Notes: generated from the letters alone by a model not told the origin. A stretch of DNA of 64,000 nucleotides from VMCP01 sp964645755 (GCA_964645755.1 CAZYBT010000002.1:17081-81080), one strand, 5' to 3'. Shown: positions 52,701 through 60,320, counted from the first letter of the stretch. Translations and numbers: made by a program.

Positions 52701-53047
52701 GCCCCGGGAAAAGTATGCCCATGTCCTCCAGTTCCAATCATTGGATTCACGTAACTGGCAAAATCCGAACGACTCATACCGTAATCAACATCTGCATTTC
52801 CAGTAATTAAACCATAATCAGTTGCCAGCATGGGTGGATTTTCAGCATCGGTTTCGATGGGTATCAACTTTGGAGTAATAAACTTGACAGGTTTGTTTTT
52901 TTTGAGGGACTTTGGTTTGGAAGCTGATGTGTGAGGTTTGGGCTGAGCCACCACCTTTTTTTGCGCAGTTGCATCAACTGGAAACGAAAATACAATATAC
53001 GAAAAAAAGGACAGAAATCCAAGTTTAACTGCTGACGAATGCATCAT
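49724..53047 (-). CDS. Alpha-1,2-mannosidase, GH92, with C-terminal discoidin-like domain
   Basis: A protein of about 1107 residues. A signal peptide (MMHSSAVKLGFLSFFSYIVFSFPVDATAQ) and a Lys/Pro-rich linker precede the GH92 N-terminal domain, which starts YVNPMIGTGGHGHTFPGAVWPFGMVQLSPDTR (described here only for its first Gly-rich motif GTGGHGHTFPG). Further landmarks are GYSHTHLSGTG and, in the catalytic domain, NEPSHHMVYLY and GNEDCGQMSAWAV. The last 150 residues look like an F5/8-type (discoidin) carbohydrate-binding module. GH92 enzymes need Ca2+ and trim alpha-mannose from N-glycans. The frame runs on to 53095, but that part holds the terminator of the upstream OmpA-like gene. Confidence 0.9.
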   Translation of the reverse strand: MMHSSAVKLGFLSFFSYIVFSFPVDATAQKKVVAQPKPHTSASKPKSLKKNKPVKFITPKLIPIETDAENPPMLATDYGLITGNADVDYGMSRSDFASYVNPMIGTGGHGHTFPGAVWPFGMVQLSPDTRTDASWDGCGGYYYDDTFIYGFSHTHLSGTGVSDYGDVLFQPKVGNSSFNPLKYRSKFNHDNEDAKPGYYSNTLLDNDVRVELTAHQRVGAHRYTFRKSKSHFNDSIFVVVDLKHRDYLLGHQLDVETGGQIVKGYRRSKAWANDQSVFFFSYFSKKILSVQYNENKSVAILYFGQLNDSNQQKFVLEAYVGISFTSLNGAEKNISPIIKKASTGQYWVAQSFSDIRILSKNAWNSELSKINVLNSNSSIGTKSTDFIKFYTALYHCMIHPSLASDEDLKYRGRDQQIHQGTRPYYSVFSLWDTYRALHPLLTIIDRKRTSDFINTFLLQYVQGGRLPVWELGSCETDCMIGYHSVSVIADALMKGIENIDVDLALEAMIHSSNRKEESYFMKVNHQGRLQKSAFKNDYIDVKSESESVSKSLEYAYNDWCIAQVIQKYQLGTKNSDQKWADLNTEMLRRSNRWQHYLDPETKYMRPKVNGEWISPFEPREVNNHFTEANSFQYSFYVPHQIELWKTYLGGDQVLERQLDTLFSTTSKTTGREQSDISGLIGQYAHGNEPSHHMVYLYNYCNRPDKTQKLVRRIWNNFYQNSPDGLIGNEDCGQMSAWAVMSALGIYPVTPGNNYYAVGVPFFDQITVKLDPTKESQRNTFKVKVYPRLFMNNVFGVVNQYDTTKNIYSMFISHNDLYQSDVSFSIINQLKNPKYEAPAFKSDAVYYSIPVPIIKGDRIFTSAKHQIQVVPSDFSFINSSKPEMKFQVEILYTASGKTEKFERMLKKGESWTLEINGNCEVSASAIGHVPSSTVAIFTKKENTFKVISIQGAYNKQYSGGGDDALVNGILGSEEWRSGDWQGYQNQDFEAVIDLGKLTTLNSIGARFLQDTRAWILMPKDVEYLVSKNGNDFVSVAKLGSFFADTILTTTVVPLNLEIQKQEARYVKVKAKNYGALPPWHQGYPFGGTAFIFIDEILINPPFISELKH

Positions 53048-53054
53048 AGAGGCA

Positions 53055-53062
53055 CGAATATA
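53055..53062 (-). promoter_or_regulatory. -7-like box TATATTCG for the GH92 gene
   Basis: One mismatch from TAnnTTTG, 7 nt from the ATG at 53047, just after the upstream terminator. Confidence 0.4.
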
Positions 53063-53071
53063 AACAAAAAA

Positions 53072-53090
53072 GGGGCTGCTACGCAGCCCC
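53072..53090 (-). terminator. Intrinsic terminator after the OmpA-like gene
   Basis: An 8-bp GC-rich stem GGGGCTGC / GCAGCCCC with a 3-nt loop, followed on the minus strand by T6. Confidence 0.85.
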
Positions 53091-53115
53091 TTCATATTAC
53101 ATTCAATTGATTTAA

Positions 53116-53769
53116 TTAATTTTTACAATTTACAGTTAAAATGACACGACGATCGATATCGTTTACTTTAGAAAATGCTGGCTGATCGGTTGTTAATACG
53201 ATTTCACCTTTGTAACCCAAAACATTCACAAGGAAATTTTTAACAGCATTTGCTCTGTCAGCACGCAATTTATCATTTACTTTTTTGCTGCCAGATTTAT
53301 CAGCTGATGCAAATACTGAAACATTAAAGCTGTAATGGGTTGCGCCTTGATCCATTGCTGATTTCCAACGATACAATTCTTGCATTGCATTGGCTGTTAA
53401 ACTCGCAGAACCCAAATCAAAGAAAACTACAGAGGTATTTGATCTTTCAAATTCCATTTTTGCTTCTTTTTCCATGGCCTCTAACTCATTCAATCCTTTT
53501 TCTAGTTCGGCAACCATTGCTTTCGCTTTCGAATTGTCTGCGTCCAAAGCTTGAATTTTTTCGGTATGTTCAGCAACAGTTTTATTCAAATTTGAATTAT
53601 CAACCGGAGCTGGGGTATTTTTCTTAATCAAATCAGTGGTTTGATTCGCCACAAATCCAGATAATTTTGATTTGTTGTAAGCCTCTTGAGAACTAATGCA
53701 GCTTGTAAGAAATACAGCACCTACAATAAAAGGTGCAACTTTTGATATTACTAGATTTTTCATGGTCAT
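53116..53769 (-). CDS. OmpA-family lipoprotein
   Basis: A 217-residue protein. The signal peptide MTMKNLVISKVAPFIVGAVFLTSC ends in a lipobox Cys. A helical coiled-coil region (about 45-95) comes before an OmpA-like peptidoglycan-associated domain: NTSVVFFDLGSASLTANAM near its start, then SVFASADKSGSKKVNDKLRADRANAV, then INDIDRRVIL-type ending (VNDIDRRVILTVNC). The domain lacks the exact TDxxG of Pal/OmpA (here ASADKSG), so peptidoglycan binding is likely but weaker than in a textbook case. A second ATG at 53763 is possible. A TATTTTTG box lies 12 nt upstream of 53769. Confidence 0.8.
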   Translation of the reverse strand: MTMKNLVISKVAPFIVGAVFLTSCISSQEAYNKSKLSGFVANQTTDLIKKNTPAPVDNSNLNKTVAEHTEKIQALDADNSKAKAMVAELEKGLNELEAMEKEAKMEFERSNTSVVFFDLGSASLTANAMQELYRWKSAMDQGATHYSFNVSVFASADKSGSKKVNDKLRADRANAVKNFLVNVLGYKGEIVLTTDQPAFSKVNDIDRRVILTVNCKN

Positions 53770-53781
53770 ATAATTCGTTTG

Positions 53782-53789
53782 CAAAAATA
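53782..53789 (-). promoter_or_regulatory. -7 box TATTTTTG for the OmpA-like gene
   Basis: An exact TAnnTTTG box on the minus strand that overlaps an apparent TTG start at 53784, showing that the true start is downstream (53769 or 53763). Confidence 0.5.
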
Positions 53790-53860
53790 ACGCTCCGTTG
53801 GCAAATTTTCTTTTTTGAAATCGACGAAATAGCTGTAGTGTCCAATGAATGACACAAAAA

Positions 53861-54880
53861 TTACTTTTGGACTGTTGTTGAACGCATCATATCCAAAGCA
53901 ACATCCACAATCATATCTTCTTGTCCACCAACCATTTTCCGATTCCCTAATTCCTGTAAAATATTCCTTGTATCGATACCATACCTTTCACCAGCTTTTT
54001 CTGCATGAAGAAGAAAACTAGAATACACACCGGCATAGCCTAGAGAAAGAGTTTCTCTATCTACCCTAACCGGTCTAATTTGCAAAGGGCGTATCAAATC
54101 GTCGGCAGCATCCATCAAAGCATGCAAATCGCAATCATGGTTTGCTTCCATTTTATTCAACACCGCAATCAATACTTCCAAAGGTGCATTTCCTGCACCT
54201 GCACCCATCCCAGCCAAAGACGCATCTAAACGAGTGGCTCCATGTTGCATGGCAACAATGGTATTTGCAACTCCCAAACTGAGATTGTGGTGACAGTGAA
54301 TTCCGATTTCGGTTTCTGGATTCAAAACATCACGGAATGCTTTCACTCTATCTGCAACTCCATCCATCAACAATGCCCCTGCAGAATCTGTAACATATAC
54401 ACAATCAGCACCATAAGACTCCATCAATTTTGCCTGCTTGGCCAAATTTTCTGGATCATTCATGTGCGACATCATTAAAAATCCACCTACATCCATTCCC
54501 AACTCTTTTGCCGCCGCAATGTGTTGAGCAGATATGTCTGCTTCAGTACAATGGGTGGCTATTCTCACCGATTTTACACCAAGCGATGCAGCCCTTTTTA
54601 AATCGTGTATGGTTCCAATACCTGGCAATAACAGGGTGGTTAGTTTTGCATGGTGAATATTCGCCGCAACAATTTCCAACCACTCCCAATCTGTGTGAGC
54701 ACCAAAACCGTAATTGAAACTTCCACCCGCCAAACCATCTCCATGGGCCACTTCAATGGCATCCACTTTTGCGTTGTCGAGAGCAATTGCAATTTCCAAC
54801 ATTTGCTCTTTGCTATATTGATGTCTGATGGCATGTTGTCCATCTCTCAAAGTAACATCTTGGATGTACAGTTTTTTCAT
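53861..54880 (-). CDS. dmpG: 4-hydroxy-2-oxovalerate aldolase
   Basis: A 339-residue class II aldolase that splits 4-hydroxy-2-oxopentanoate into pyruvate and acetaldehyde. The DRE-TIM-type start IQDVTLRDGQHAIRHQY and the metal-binding GIHCHHNLSLGVANT are present, with DASLAGMGAGAGNAPLE further on. Length and motifs match DmpG/BphI/MhpE. Its ATG overlaps the stop of the acetaldehyde dehydrogenase gene by 4 nt (54877-54880), as in other organisms, where the two proteins form a complex that channels acetaldehyde. Confidence 0.95.
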   Translation of the reverse strand: MKKLYIQDVTLRDGQHAIRHQYSKEQMLEIAIALDNAKVDAIEVAHGDGLAGGSFNYGFGAHTDWEWLEIVAANIHHAKLTTLLLPGIGTIHDLKRAASLGVKSVRIATHCTEADISAQHIAAAKELGMDVGGFLMMSHMNDPENLAKQAKLMESYGADCVYVTDSAGALLMDGVADRVKAFRDVLNPETEIGIHCHHNLSLGVANTIVAMQHGATRLDASLAGMGAGAGNAPLEVLIAVLNKMEANHDCDLHALMDAADDLIRPLQIRPVRVDRETLSLGYAGVYSSFLLHAEKAGERYGIDTRNILQELGNRKMVGGQEDMIVDVALDMMRSTTVQK

Positions 54881-55821
54881 GATTGAGATTCTCCTTTCAT
54901 CGTGGCAGCCATTCTTTCTGCAGTAGCCAATGCTGCACTTGTCATAATATCTAAATTCCCAGCATATTCAGGCAAATAATGGCCGGCACCTCTAACCTGC
55001 AAAAGCACCATGGTCTTCAAGCCACTCACATGACCAAGTCCCTCAATAAATACTGGATTTTCTTCAGGAATCACTTCAAATTGAACCTCTTGATGCAACT
55101 CATACCCAGGCACGTACTTTTGCACTTCTCTCACCATTTGCTCGATACTTTCTTGAATTGCAGATTGATCGGCCATTTCACTTAATGTAAAAACGGTATC
55201 ACGCATAACTAAAGGAGGCTCTGCTGGATTCAATATAATGATTGCTTTACCTTTGGTAGCGCCTCCTACTTTTTCAATGGCGTTTGCTGTAGTTTCAGTA
55301 AACTCATCAATATTGGCTCGTGTACCTGGACCAGCAGATTTAGATGCAATAGAGGCCACAATTTCGCCATAATGCACTTTTGCAACTCTTGAAACTGCCG
55401 CGATCATTGGAATTGTAGCTTGACCACCACAAGTCACCATATTCACATTGGGCACATCCTGCAATACGTCAAAATTCACAGGAGGCACCAAAAATGGACC
55501 AATAGCTGCCGGAGTAAGGTCAATCACCCTCTTATTTGGAAATTTGCTTATTTTTTCGTAATTTACGAGATGGGCTTTTGCTGAGGTGGCATCAAAAATG
55601 AAGTCAATTTCGTTCCAATTTTCCATATTCAACAGTCCATCAATTCCCTCATGGGTGGTAGCAACACCCATTCTTTGGGCCCTAGCCAAACCATCAGATG
55701 CAGGATCTATTCCCACAAATGCACCCATTTCAATGTGCTTACCGGTTCTTAATATTTTAATCATCAAATCGGTTCCAATATTCCCCGATCCAATGATAGC
55801 CGCTTTAAATTTTTTTGTCAT
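54877..55821 (-). CDS. dmpF: Acetaldehyde dehydrogenase (acylating)
   Basis: A 314-residue enzyme that oxidises acetaldehyde with CoA and NAD+ to acetyl-CoA. The NAD-binding loop IIGSGNIGTDLMIKI is at the N-terminus, and the catalytic Cys lies in NMVTCGGQATIPM (about residue 127-139). SAGPGTRANIDEFTETT is also typical. It is translationally coupled to dmpG by a 4-nt overlap, and its start abuts the stop of the hydratase gene (55822), so all three are one transcript. Confidence 0.95.
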   Translation of the reverse strand: MTKKFKAAIIGSGNIGTDLMIKILRTGKHIEMGAFVGIDPASDGLARAQRMGVATTHEGIDGLLNMENWNEIDFIFDATSAKAHLVNYEKISKFPNKRVIDLTPAAIGPFLVPPVNFDVLQDVPNVNMVTCGGQATIPMIAAVSRVAKVHYGEIVASIASKSAGPGTRANIDEFTETTANAIEKVGGATKGKAIIILNPAEPPLVMRDTVFTLSEMADQSAIQESIEQMVREVQKYVPGYELHQEVQFEVIPEENPVFIEGLGHVSGLKTMVLLQVRGAGHYLPEYAGNLDIMTSAALATAERMAATMKGESQS

Positions 55822-56610
55822 TTAATCAATCATTTTAAAGGCAACATCGCCAAATCCTTCAATACTTGCCAAAAACTCATCTCCAACTTGAGCTAAGGCC
55901 ATTGGACCCAAGGCTCCAGACAACACCACATCGCCTTTTTGCAAAGGTGTTCCCAATTTGCTCATGGTTTCGGCCAACCATACAACAGCAGCAACAGGAG
56001 AACCCATGCAAGCCGCCCCACTTCCCTCAGAAACAATTTCTTGATTTTTCAAAAGGGTCATTTTACAATTGACCAAATCTGCTTCAAGTGGATTCAATTT
56101 CAAATCCCCCAGAACAAAATGACTCGCCGACGCATTATCGGCAACTGTATCGGTAATGCGAATGTTCCAATATTCTACCCTTGAACCTACGATTTCTATG
56201 GCTGCGCACACATAATCGGTTGCATTTAAAATGTCAGCCTCAGAGAATGAATGTCCAGTCAAATCTGTTTTTAAAACAAAAGCAATTTCTGCCTCTGCTT
56301 TTGGCTGAAGAATTTCACGAACCGACACACTCCCACCGTTTTTCACTTGTGTATCGGCAAACAATATTCCAAAATCTGGCTGATCTACACCCAATTGTTT
56401 TTGAACAGCTAAAGAAGTTAAACCAATTTTTGCTCCAACACGAATTGCCCCTTCTTTAAGTCGTTTTTCAACGTTTTTTTGTTGAATTGCATAGGCAGTT
56501 TCAATATCGGTTTCTCCAATTATTTCGCGAATTGGTGAACAAGGAAGGTAGTTTTGCTGAGCTTCACGCAATTGTTTTGCAGCCGCATCAATTTTTTCCT
56601 GATGTGTCAT
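55822..56610 (-). CDS. dmpE: 2-keto-4-pentenoate hydratase
   Basis: A 262-residue member of the fumarylacetoacetate-hydrolase superfamily, adding water to 2-oxopent-4-enoate to give 4-hydroxy-2-oxopentanoate. Motifs include RVGAKIGLTSLAVQKQLGVDQPDFG, PKAEAEIAF (metal-binding Glu) and the late VLSGALGPMALAQVGD. It is closer to DmpE/MhpD than to the decarboxylase because of the KIGLTS and PDFG pattern. It is the first gene of the unit with dmpF and dmpG, divergent from the dmpH-like gene. An exact promoter box lies 9 nt upstream. Confidence 0.88.
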   Translation of the reverse strand: MTHQEKIDAAAKQLREAQQNYLPCSPIREIIGETDIETAYAIQQKNVEKRLKEGAIRVGAKIGLTSLAVQKQLGVDQPDFGILFADTQVKNGGSVSVREILQPKAEAEIAFVLKTDLTGHSFSEADILNATDYVCAAIEIVGSRVEYWNIRITDTVADNASASHFVLGDLKLNPLEADLVNCKMTLLKNQEIVSEGSGAACMGSPVAAVVWLAETMSKLGTPLQKGDVVLSGALGPMALAQVGDEFLASIEGFGDVAFKMID

Positions 56611-56619
56611 ATTTCACTT

Positions 56620-56627
56620 CAAAGGTA
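56620..56627 (-). promoter_or_regulatory. -7 box TACCTTTG for dmpE-dmpF-dmpG
   Basis: An exact TAnnTTTG box on the minus strand, 9 nt from the ATG at 56610, in a 70-nt divergent intergenic region. Confidence 0.5.
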
Positions 56628-56667
56628 AGTTCTTAAACCTGAAATTTGATTGTAAAAATAAATGCAC

Positions 56668-56675
56668 TTTCTTTG
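56668..56675 (+). promoter_or_regulatory. -7-like box TTTCTTTG for the dmpH-like gene
   Basis: One mismatch from TAnnTTTG, 5 nt before the ATG at 56681. Confidence 0.3.
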
Positions 56676-56680
56676 TAAAG

Positions 56681-57448
56681 ATGAAAACGATTGAGACAAT
56701 TGCACAGGAAATTCACAATGCAGCAATGAACGCTTACGAGGTAGAACAGATTAGCCAGAATCAAACTATTTCACTATCAGATGCTTACAAAATTCAAGAA
56801 CTTTCAATTGCACATCGTTATCAAGATGGAGAGTCGCTCATAGGCTTGAAAATGGGATTCACTTCTGAAGCAAAAATGAAACAAATGGGTGTAAGCGACA
56901 TGATTTGGGGCCGATTAACCAGTTCAATGTTGATTCTCAATCATGGCAAAACCAATTTTTCAAAATACATTCATCCACGTGTTGAGCCTGAAATTTGTTT
57001 TTTAATTTCGAGGGACATAGACGGCATTCTCAATGAGGATGAAGTAAAAGAATATGTAAGCGGCGTTGCGGGTGCAATTGAAATCATTGATTCACGGTAT
57101 AAGAATTTCAAATTTTCGTTGGAAGATGTCATTGCCGACAACTGCTCATCTATTGGATTTGTTGTAGGCGATTGGCATCCAACCAACACCCCCATTCAAG
57201 ATTTGTCGATTGAATTATTCATTGACGGTGAAACAGTTGAAACCGGTAATTCAAACGATATTTTGGGTGATCCATGGAAGTCATTGGCAGCAGCAACCCG
57301 TTTGGCTCACCAATACAACCAACCAATAAAAGCAGGTATGTATATCATGGCGGGAGCGGCTACTTCAGCAGCATTTATCAAACCCAATCAAGTCATATCA
57401 GCTAAGATACAAGATTTAGGTACCGTTACATTTGAAGTATCAGAATAA
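56681..57448 (+). CDS. dmpH: 4-oxalocrotonate decarboxylase-like protein
   Basis: A 255-residue fumarylacetoacetate-hydrolase-superfamily enzyme. It is homologous to the neighbouring hydratase but belongs to the decarboxylase side: LIGLKMGFTSEAKMKQMGVSDMIWG and RVEPEICFLI (metal-binding Glu), then GDPWKSLAAATRLA. It would decarboxylate 2-oxo-3-hexenedioate to 2-oxopent-4-enoate, the substrate of the hydratase, so the four genes complete the lower meta-cleavage route. It is read divergently, 70 nt from the hydratase start. A hairpin at 57452-57473 follows the stop. The choice between decarboxylase and hydratase rests on these motifs and on context. Confidence 0.8.
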   Translation: MKTIETIAQEIHNAAMNAYEVEQISQNQTISLSDAYKIQELSIAHRYQDGESLIGLKMGFTSEAKMKQMGVSDMIWGRLTSSMLILNHGKTNFSKYIHPRVEPEICFLISRDIDGILNEDEVKEYVSGVAGAIEIIDSRYKNFKFSLEDVIADNCSSIGFVVGDWHPTNTPIQDLSIELFIDGETVETGNSNDILGDPWKSLAAATRLAHQYNQPIKAGMYIMAGAATSAAFIKPNQVISAKIQDLGTVTFEVSE

Positions 57449-57451
57449 ATC

Positions 57452-57473
57452 ATGTTGACCAGAAGGTCAACAT
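57452..57473 (+). terminator. Hairpin after the dmpH-like gene (weak terminator)
   Basis: A perfect 9-bp stem ATGTTGACC / GGTCAACAT with a 4-nt loop right after the stop codon. It lacks a T tract, so termination is uncertain, and a regulatory site is also possible. Confidence 0.45.
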
Positions 57474-57540
57474 TTGATAAGATTATAGACACATACCCGT
57501 ATTTTTTATAAAATTAGTTGACGATTTTATAAAGTTGAAC

Positions 57541-57573
57541 CAAAATTCAGCAAACATTCAATGCTGAATTTTG
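57541..57573. repeat. 12-bp inverted repeat at the metallophosphoesterase start
   Basis: Arms CAAAATTCAGCA and TGCTGAATTTTG are separated by 9 nt. The right arm ends 5 nt before the ATG at 57579 and includes GAATTTTG, one mismatch from the -7 consensus. This is a candidate operator, or a hairpin that hides the start. Confidence 0.6.
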
Positions 57574-57578
57574 CCTCA

Positions 57579-58514
57579 ATGAATCGTAAAAAATTCCTAA
57601 AAACATTAGGTGTTTCAGCTTCTATTGGAATGCTCCAACCGTCCTTAGCTGCTATTGAGTCTAATTCCATTACCAAAAAGAAAAAAGTCATGAGAGTAGC
57701 TCATTTAACGGACATTCACGTACAAAATGATAAGATTTCACGCAATGGTTTCGAAGCTGCATTGTGCGCTGTTCAGAATCTCAAAGAAAAGGTTGATTTT
57801 ATCATGAACGGTGGCGATTCTATCATGAATGCGGTTGCCATAAGCAAAAGCAGGGTAAAAGAACAATGGGATACTTTTCATAGTATTACAAAATACAACA
57901 ACAGTTTACCCATTTACCATTGCATTGGAAACCACGACTTATATGGATGGGCCATTCCAGGATCAAACAAGGAAGACGGTAAAATTTGGTGTTGCGAAGA
58001 ATATCAATTAAAAAAGAACTATTACTCTTTTAAAAAAGGGAACTGGAAATTCATTGTGATTGATAGCATCCACATGCGAAATACGATTCCAGGTTATTAT
58101 GGCAAACTAGACGACGAACAATTGGATTGGTTAAAAAACGAATTAAAAAACACCAATCCAAATGAACACATTTTCATTAGTTCTCATATTCCAATTATTT
58201 CAATTTGCAGCATGTTCGACAATGTAAAACATTCAAAAAACAATTGGTTTGTACCCGATAACACTTTGCATGCTGATTCTCATATTTTGAAAGATCTATT
58301 CCATCAAAACAATCAAGTAAAAGTGTGTGTAAGTGGACATATCCACTTGATTGACCATGTAAATTACCTTGGCACTAATTACTATTGCAATGGGGCTGTT
58401 TCTGGAGGATGGTGGAAAGGCGAATACCAGCAATTCGCTCCCGCATTTGCGGTAATCAATTTATATGATGACGGTAGCTCCGATAGAGAAATACACCATT
58501 ACAATTGGAAATAA
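57579..58514 (+). CDS. Secreted metallophosphoesterase (calcineurin-like)
   Basis: A 311-residue protein of the calcineurin-like phosphoesterase superfamily. The di-metal motifs are HLTDIHV (D-x-H), GGDSIMN (GD, here GGDS), CIGNHDLYG (GNHD), ISSHIP and GHIHLID (GHxH). The N-terminal MNRKKFLKTLGVSASIGMLQPSLAA has a twin-basic-like RKKF start resembling a Tat signal but without a strict RR pair, so the export route is uncertain. An in-frame ATG at 57561 lies within the inverted repeat, so the one at 57579 is preferred. The substrate is unknown. No neighbours point to one. Confidence 0.85.
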   Translation: MNRKKFLKTLGVSASIGMLQPSLAAIESNSITKKKKVMRVAHLTDIHVQNDKISRNGFEAALCAVQNLKEKVDFIMNGGDSIMNAVAISKSRVKEQWDTFHSITKYNNSLPIYHCIGNHDLYGWAIPGSNKEDGKIWCCEEYQLKKNYYSFKKGNWKFIVIDSIHMRNTIPGYYGKLDDEQLDWLKNELKNTNPNEHIFISSHIPIISICSMFDNVKHSKNNWFVPDNTLHADSHILKDLFHQNNQVKVCVSGHIHLIDHVNYLGTNYYCNGAVSGGWWKGEYQQFAPAFAVINLYDDGSSDREIHHYNWK

Positions 58515-58631
58515 CCCACAACTTTGTGTTAAAATTACACTAACTATAGAGTGTTGAATAAAGTATACAGCGTGACTAAAAAGGTCGAAGTATTTTTTGC
58601 ACATACATACAAATTATCCTAATTTAGCCGA

Positions 58632-60296
58632 ATGCTTAGTGACATTGAAATTGCACAACAGGCCAATTTGAAACCAATTACTCAAATTGCCCAAGAAATT
58701 GGAGTAGACAACAACAGCCTTGAACCTTATGGTAAATACAAAGCCAAAATAGATTTCAAAGCAGATAGAAACAGAATCAATCAAAGCAACCTTATTTTGG
58801 TTACTGCTACAACTCCAAACAAGAGTGGAAGTGGTAAAACAACCACATCTGTTGCATTGACACAAGGATTAAAGAAAATTGGCAAAAATGCTATTGTTGC
58901 GTTGAGAGAACCTTCTCTTGGACCTTGTTTCGGAATGAAAGGAGGCGCTGCCGGAGGTGGATACTCACAAGTACTTCCTATGGAAGACATTAATTTGCAC
59001 TTTACAGGAGATTTTCATGCAATTACATCAGCAAACAATACTTTGGCTGCATTAATTGACAATTACCAATACAACAATCAAGGAAAGCCAACAGCACTTA
59101 AAAAAGTACTTTGGAGAAGGGTTTTGGATGTCAACGATCGTTCTTTGCGTTACATCACGTCTGGTTTGGGTGGAAGCACCAATGGTATCCCTCAAGAAAC
59201 CGGATTCGATATTACGCCGGCATCTGAAATTATGGCTATTCTTTGCTTGTCTACTTCCCTAGATGATTTGAGAAGAAGAATTGGGCAGATTTTATTGGGT
59301 TATACTCATGAGGGACATGCTTTTAGGGTTGACGATTTAAAAGTTACAGGCGCCATTATTACCTTGCTTAAGGATGCAATTCACCCGAATTTGGTTCAAA
59401 CCTTAGAAGGTGGTGCTGCGTTTATTCACGGCGGACCATTCGCAAATATTGCGCACGGTTGTAACAGCATTCAAGCAACATATGCAGCATTACAACATTC
59501 TGAATACACAGTCACTGAATCTGGATTTGGAAGCGATTTGGGAGCTGAAAAGTTCTTGAATATCAAATGCAGAGCGGCTGGTTTAACTCCCAAAGCCACT
59601 GTTCTAGTTACCACTACCCAAAGTTTGAAACTTCATGGCATGGTTCCTGAAAAAGAAATCAAATTGCCAAATAAAGAAGGTTTGCAAAAAGGACTGGCAA
59701 ATTTGGAAAGACATATCCAAAATTTACAGAATTTTGGTCAAACGGTTGTGGTTGCATTGAACCAATTCCATTTTGATAGTGAGGAAGAACTTCAAATGGT
59801 TGAAGACTTCTGTAAGAGTTTGGGAGCAGCATTTGCAAGGAATCAAGGATTTGCGAATGGTGGCGATGGTGCTGTTGAATTGGCAAAAAAAGTGGTTGAA
59901 ATTGTTGAAAACAACCCTTCTAAAGCAATCAATCACACTTACGATCTCAACGATTCAGTAGAAACGAAAATTGAGAAAATCGTTCAGAAAGTTTATGGCG
60001 GTAAAAACATTATTTTAGGTGATAATGCGAGAAAATCTCTCAAGAATATCATAGAACTTGGTGCCGACAAATGGCCTGTATGTATTGCAAAAACTCAATT
60101 TTCATTCACCGACAATGCAAAAAAGGTTGGTGTAGAAAAAGATTTTACGATTAGAATTGACCAATTGATTATCAACGCTGGTGCAGAGTTTATTGTTGCA
60201 GTAGCAGGTGATATCATGAGAATGCCAGGATTACCAAAAGAACCAAGTGCAATGGGCATGGATGTGGTAAACGGCAAAATCACCGGATTGAGTTAA
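58632..60296 (+). CDS. fhs: Formate-tetrahydrofolate ligase
   Basis: A 554-residue ATP-dependent enzyme making 10-formyl-tetrahydrofolate. The ATP-binding TPNKSGSGKTTTSVALTQ is near residue 60, followed by REPSLGPCFGMKGGAAGGGYSQV (described by its core GPCFGMKGGAAGGG), and LEGGAAFIHGGPFANIAHG further on. The length is typical. A TAATTTAG box ends 4 nt before the ATG and a TATTTTTTG box lies 32 nt upstream, so either could be the promoter. A strong terminator follows at 60321-60341. Confidence 0.95.
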   Translation: MLSDIEIAQQANLKPITQIAQEIGVDNNSLEPYGKYKAKIDFKADRNRINQSNLILVTATTPNKSGSGKTTTSVALTQGLKKIGKNAIVALREPSLGPCFGMKGGAAGGGYSQVLPMEDINLHFTGDFHAITSANNTLAALIDNYQYNNQGKPTALKKVLWRRVLDVNDRSLRYITSGLGGSTNGIPQETGFDITPASEIMAILCLSTSLDDLRRRIGQILLGYTHEGHAFRVDDLKVTGAIITLLKDAIHPNLVQTLEGGAAFIHGGPFANIAHGCNSIQATYAALQHSEYTVTESGFGSDLGAEKFLNIKCRAAGLTPKATVLVTTTQSLKLHGMVPEKEIKLPNKEGLQKGLANLERHIQNLQNFGQTVVVALNQFHFDSEEELQMVEDFCKSLGAAFARNQGFANGGDGAVELAKKVVEIVENNPSKAINHTYDLNDSVETKIEKIVQKVYGGKNIILGDNARKSLKNIIELGADKWPVCIAKTQFSFTDNAKKVGVEKDFTIRIDQLIINAGAEFIVAVAGDIMRMPGLPKEPSAMGMDVVNGKITGLS

Positions 60297-60320
60297 AATA
60301 TAACCTTGTTGAAATGAAAA

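Noticed and set aside
53048..53095. Longer N-terminus for the GH92 enzyme starting at 53095
   Set aside because: The codons fall in the terminator of the upstream OmpA-like gene, and the extension would place the signal peptide internally.
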